Shown: in pieces, positions 55,003-57,787 of the stretch
Layout of the letters: each line of letters starts with the position of its first letter
Position numbering within the stretch: the first letter of the stretch is position 1
DNA from: Nonomuraea montanisoli
GTDB lineage: Bacteria; Actinomycetota; Actinomycetes; Streptosporangiales; Streptosporangiaceae
Reading direction: 5' to 3'
NCBI RefSeq assembly: GCF_013363975.1
Contig: NZ_JABWGN010000028.1
Span: 1 to 57,787 of the forward strand
Length of the DNA: 57,787 bases
The notes under the pieces: model-generated
The model's database searches: none
The model's input: the letters and a program-made list of their open reading frames with translations, nothing else
What the model was told of the DNA's origin: nothing
Position numbers and translations under genes: made by a program

Positions 55003-55691
55003 CCCGAGTGCTGGTGGTGGAGGACGAGGAGTCCTTCTCCGACGCGCTGTCCTACATGCTGCGCAAGGAGGGCTTCGAGGTCTCCGTGGCGGCCACCGGT
55101 CCCGAGGCGCTGGAGACGTTCGACCGCAACGGCGCCGACCTGGTGCTGCTCGACCTCATGCTGCCCGGCCTGCCCGGCACCGAGGTGTGCCGGTCGCTGC
55201 GGCAGCGCTCCAAGGTGCCGGTGATCATGCTGACCGCCAAGGACAGCGAGATCGACAAGGTCGTGGGCCTGGAGCTGGGCGCCGACGACTACGTCACCAA
55301 GCCGTTCTCGTCGCGGGAGCTCGTGGCGCGCATCCGCGCGGTGCTGCGGCGGCAGGGCGACCCCGTGGAGGAGCTGGAGACCGCCGTGCTCGCGGTCGGC
55401 CCGGTCCGCATGGACGTCGACCGGCACGTCGTCGCCGTGCGGGGTGAGCAGGTGCAGCTCCCGCTGAAGGAGTTCGAGCTGCTGGAGGTGCTGCTGCGCA
55501 ACGCCGGCCGGGTGCTGACGCGCGGGCAGCTCATCGACCGGGTCTGGGGCGCCGACTACGTGGGCGACACCAAGACCCTCGACGTCCACGTCAAGCGGCT
55601 GCGGGCGAAGATCGAGTCCGACCCGTCCAACCCGCGCTGCATCCTGACGGTGCGGGGGCTCGGCTACAAGTTCGACTCCGCCGAGGCCTGA
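54999..55691 (+). CDS. regX3: Phosphate response regulator (RegX3/PhoP)
   Basis: The 230-residue OmpR-type regulator has acidic residues E8 and D9 and the phospho-acceptor Asp52 in LVLLDLMLPG. Lys101 lies in ADDYVTKPF, and the DNA-binding winged helix ends VKRLRAKIE...LTVRGLGYKF. It is translationally coupled to the kinase and likely binds the PHO boxes upstream. Confidence 0.94.
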   Translation: MTRVLVVEDEESFSDALSYMLRKEGFEVSVAATGPEALETFDRNGADLVLLDLMLPGLPGTEVCRSLRQRSKVPVIMLTAKDSEIDKVVGLELGADDYVTKPFSSRELVARIRAVLRRQGDPVEELETAVLAVGPVRMDVDRHVVAVRGEQVQLPLKEFELLEVLLRNAGRVLTRGQLIDRVWGADYVGDTKTLDVHVKRLRAKIESDPSNPRCILTVRGLGYKFDSAEA

Positions 55692-55702
55692 CCGCGAGCT
55701 CT

Positions 55703-55771
55703 CGCGTCCGGGCGGCGACACGCCCGGACGCGCGAAACCCCGGCCCGTTCGCGACGGGCCGGGGTTTCGCG
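55703..55771. terminator. Double terminator after regX3
   Basis: Hairpin one: CGCGTCCGGGCG (55703-55714) with CGCCCGGACGCG (55721-55732). Hairpin two: CGCGAAACCCCGGCCCGT (55731-55748) with its perfect complement at 55754-55771, an 18-bp stem with a five-base loop. The hairpins share two bases. Confidence 0.9.
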
Positions 55772-55787
55772 TGTCAGCGCGCCGGGG

Positions 55788-55862
55788 CGGTCAGTGCGCC
55801 CCGGGGAGGGGCATTGTGCCCCGGGGGAGGATCAGCGGGGCAGTGCGCCCGGGGGAGGATCA
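55788..55862. repeat. Tandem repeat across the lipoprotein stop codon
   Basis: Units of about 27-28 bases with the core (minus strand) TGATCCTCCCCCGGGGCAC. The one nearest the gene carries its TGA (55862-55860), another begins with TGA around 55834, and a third fragment ends near 55790. Confidence 0.75.
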
Positions 55863-56444
55863 GTGCCCGCCCTCGCTCGCCGTGGCGGACGGCGTCGGGG
55901 TGGGCGTGGGGGCGGCGGTGGCGCCGGGGGCCGGCGGGTAGTCCTTGAACTCGCGGCTGCGCGTGATCACAGGCACGTTCATGGAGACGACGCCGGCGTT
56001 GGCGAAGGTGAGGTCCAGCCGGACCGTCTCGCCGCCCCTGAGGCTCTTGGCGAGGCTCTCCAGGACGAGCTGGGGCGTCGGCTTGCCGGTGTTGACGAGC
56101 TGGTTGGGCGGAAGCTGGATCGGCGTGGCCACCTTCACCGTGCCGAGCGAGCCCGCGGAGACCGCCGTGAGGGTGTCGGGCGCGCCGGCGGTGTTGATGA
56201 TGTTGAGGTAGATCGGGGCGGAGCCGCGCCACGCGAGCTGGGCGCCGGAATCCGGACCGAGGATGAACGCCTGGGGGATCTGTACGCCACGTGGCGAGCC
56301 GTACTTGCCCTGCTCGATGAGGACCCCCGCCTCGTTGGGGGCGTACGGCTTGTTGGTGTTGGCGCCGAATCCAGCCGAACAGCCGGCAAGAACGGGAGCT
56401 GCCAGGAGCGCAGCGGCGGCGACAATCCAGCGACGGCTGGTCAC
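55860..56444 (-). CDS. Exported lipoprotein (DUF461/PCuAC-like beta-fold)
   Basis: The 194-residue precursor has a lipobox LAAPVLAGCSAG (Cys about 22), then a beta-sandwich with QIPQAFILGPDSGAQLAWRG and APIYLNIINTAGAPDTLTAVS, resembling the copper-chaperone-like DUF461 family; a Met/His copper site is not obvious. The C-terminus is PTPTPTPSATASEGGH. GTG 56444 starts directly before the signal peptide. Its 3' end is part of the tandem repeat. Confidence 0.85.
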   Translation of the reverse strand: MTSRRWIVAAAALLAAPVLAGCSAGFGANTNKPYAPNEAGVLIEQGKYGSPRGVQIPQAFILGPDSGAQLAWRGSAPIYLNIINTAGAPDTLTAVSAGSLGTVKVATPIQLPPNQLVNTGKPTPQLVLESLAKSLRGGETVRLDLTFANAGVVSMNVPVITRSREFKDYPPAPGATAAPTPTPTPSATASEGGH

Positions 56445-56684
56445 GGGCGGGTTCTCCTTGGTATCGCGCATGCGTGATGGTGCAGCGCCTACCATATCGA
56501 TCGTTTCCATGGTCATTTCCACGCCCCCGCAGGTCATTAGCCGTGCAGGCATATGCGATTCATAGCCTTGACCGCTTGTCAACCCCTAATATGCGGCTTT
56601 GACCTGCAGTTATGGTGATTTCACTGTTCCGGGAGGCTGTGAACGCGTGGTACCCTGGAGTACAGCGGAAGGGGTACTTGTCAC

Positions 56685-57167
56685 ATGACTTTCCAGGTCG
56701 GCGACACTGTCGTCTACCCCCACCATGGGGCTGCTCGGATCGAGGCAATCACGACGCGATCCATCAAGGGTGAGGAAAAGACCTACCTGGTGCTCAAGGT
56801 CGACAAGGGCGACCTTACCGTCCAGGTGCCAGCCGAAAACGCCGAACTCGTCGGCGTGCGTGACGTTGTAGGCCAGGAAGGCCTCGAGCGGGTTTTCGAC
56901 GTTCTCCGGATGCCGCACACGGAGGAGCCGACCAACTGGTCCCGCCGCTACAAGGCCAATCTCGAGAAGCTCGCGTCGGGGGACGTGAACAAGGTCGCCG
57001 AGGTCGTCCGCGACCTGTGGCGGAGGGACCGCGAGCGCGGCCTTTCCGCAGGTGAGAAGCGCATGCTCGCCAAGGCGCGTCAGATACTGGTGAGCGAGCT
57101 CGCGCTCGCCGAGAAGACCAACGAGGACAAGGCCGAGGCCCTGCTCGACGAGGTCCTCAACTCCTGA
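56685..57167 (+). CDS. carD: CarD transcription factor
   Basis: The 160-residue RNA polymerase-binding protein stabilises the open promoter complex. N-terminal Tudor-like RNAP-interaction domain (FQVGDTVVYPHHGAARIEAI) and helical C-terminal DNA-contacting domain with NWSRRYKANLEKL. It is typically essential in actinobacteria. ATG 56685. Confidence 0.95.
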   Translation: MTFQVGDTVVYPHHGAARIEAITTRSIKGEEKTYLVLKVDKGDLTVQVPAENAELVGVRDVVGQEGLERVFDVLRMPHTEEPTNWSRRYKANLEKLASGDVNKVAEVVRDLWRRDRERGLSAGEKRMLAKARQILVSELALAEKTNEDKAEALLDEVLNS

Positions 57168-57184
57168 ACACGAACATTCCGCGG

Positions 57185-57664
57185 GTGGGCGTCGGTGTCG
57201 ACGTCCACCCGTTCGCATCCGGGCGCGAGCTGCACCTCGCCGGCCTGCACTGGCCGGGCGAGACGGGCCTCGCCGGTCACTCCGACGGTGACGCCGCCGC
57301 CCACGCGGCCTGCGACGCGCTGCTGTCCGCCGCCGGCCTCGGCGACGTGGGCGGCCTGTTCGGCACCGCCGATCCCCGCTGGGCCGGCGCCCCGGGAGTC
57401 GCCCTGCTGGAGGAGACGGCCCGCAAGGTCCGCGCCGCCGGGTTCGAGATCGGCAACATCGCGCTCCAGGTCGTCGGCAACCGGCCCAAGCTCGCGCCGC
57501 GCCGCGTCGAGGCGGAGAAGGCGCTGTCGGCCGCCGTCGGCGCGCCCGTGAGCGTCAGCGCCACCACCACCGACGGGCTCGGCCTCACCGGCCGGGGCGA
57601 GGGCGTCGCAGCCATCGCGACCGCTCTCGTGGTCAACCTCTCCGCCTCCACAGGCGTCTCCTAG
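57185..57664 (+). CDS. ispF: 2-C-methyl-D-erythritol 2,4-cyclodiphosphate synthase
   Basis: This 159-residue MEP-pathway enzyme has the metal-binding GVDVHPF (Asp and His at the start), LAGHSDGDAAAHAACDALL and TTTDGLGLTGRGEG at the C-terminus. GTG 57185 is 17 bases after the carD stop. The stop TAG (57662-57664) belongs to the CTAG target of the IS whose end begins at 57661; the reading frame is intact. ispD is not in the window. Confidence 0.93.
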   Translation: MGVGVDVHPFASGRELHLAGLHWPGETGLAGHSDGDAAAHAACDALLSAAGLGDVGGLFGTADPRWAGAPGVALLEETARKVRAAGFEIGNIALQVVGNRPKLAPRRVEAEKALSAAVGAPVSVSATTTDGLGLTGRGEGVAAIATALVVNLSASTGVS

Positions 57665-57787
57665 CGCCTGTGCGGAGTTCGGATCTTAGGCTGGTCGGAG
57701 GCTTCGGATCCATAAGACGGCTCCGCGTAGGTGCAGGCCGGCCAGATAGCTGTCGGGCGTCTTGTCGAACCGGAAGGCTAGCCCACG
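57661..57787 (-). mobile_element. 3' end of an IS5-family transposase (right contig edge)
   Basis: Exact reverse complement of bases 1-127. It encodes the same transposase C-terminus on the minus strand. The IS lies against the ispF stop codon, with CTAG at the junction as on the left side. Only this edge is in the window. Confidence 0.8.

Noticed and set aside
57661..57787. Terminal inverted repeats of a linear plasmid or whole transposon
   Set aside because: The repeat encodes the 3' end of a transposase pointing inward from outside, and the content between is conserved core genes, so contig-boundary IS copies explain it better.

Overview
The window is one 57.8 kb piece of a high-GC actinomycete chromosome. 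Gene content and order fit the order Streptosporangiales, Nonomuraea-like (inference). The evidence is mycothiol genes (mshA, mshD), GlnR, Nur, CarD, HbhA with DUF2516, MurT/GatD, GTG starts and ATGA/GTGA overlaps. From memory, the order phosphate transporter, mshD, 5'-nucleotidase, glnR, sulfurtransferase/DUF1416, nur, mshA, gpmA, phoU-senX3-regX3, carD, ispF follows the corresponding stretch of Streptomyces coelicolor, so most of the window is conserved core with a few inserted modules. Both ends are the same 127 bp in inverted orientation. This is the 3' end of an IS5-family transposase, so the piece stops where assembly ran into two IS copies.

Layout. 1-2300: accessory strip between the IS and tRNA-Gly(CCC), with two orphan genes, a decayed transposase tail, a stand-alone EF-G domain-IV-like protein and an array of five hairpins. 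2307-8100: tRNA-Gly, dcd, a 17-bp tandem repeat, the Pit phosphate transporter with its DUF47 partner, mshD and an exported 5'-nucleotidase. 8100-15100: glnR, a MoaD/ThiS protein, LmeA-like DUF2993, an ECF sigma/anti-sigma pair, a thioredoxin, a cysteine-type leader peptide in front of a DUF4395-sulfurtransferase-DUF1416 operon, and an ECF sigma factor coupled to a rearranged Ada/MGMT protein. 15160-24650: membrane proteins, a three-gene exported module, a large two-gene module (membrane pseudo-ATPase plus HerA-like ATPase) and a YjdF-like protein. 24810-26750: murT-gatD. 26790-33240: a type VII-secretion-style cluster with a 1709-residue CpnT-like effector, its small partner, a YbaB-like protein and a divergent WXG-sized protein. 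33250-36160: DsrE, nitrobindin, DUF2470, a candidate structured RNA, nur and ygfZ. 36330-44060: dtd, asparaginase, two regulator/enzyme pairs with visible operators, an ankyrin protein and DUF2207. 44060-50080: AlaX, a GDSL lipoprotein, DUF2516-hbhA-XRE, blaI-blaR-like M56, a methyltransferase and an SDR. 50100-57664: an intergenic repeat block, mshA, YbjN, gpmA, phoU, senX3-regX3 with PHO boxes, a lipoprotein, carD and ispF.

Cooperation and highlights. Phosphate supply is represented twice: transporter with partner at the left, and PhoU/SenX3/RegX3 with PHO boxes at the right. GlnR adds nitrogen control. Mycothiol synthesis, sulfur transfer and an attenuator-like cysteine peptide form a thiol theme. 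The most original elements are the giant effector (WXG100-like head, hydrophobic segments, about five 97-100 residue repeats, amidoligase-like C-terminus), the HerA/pseudo-ATPase pair, the structured RNA divergent from nur, and four genes whose 3' ends, including the stop codon, are tandemly duplicated.
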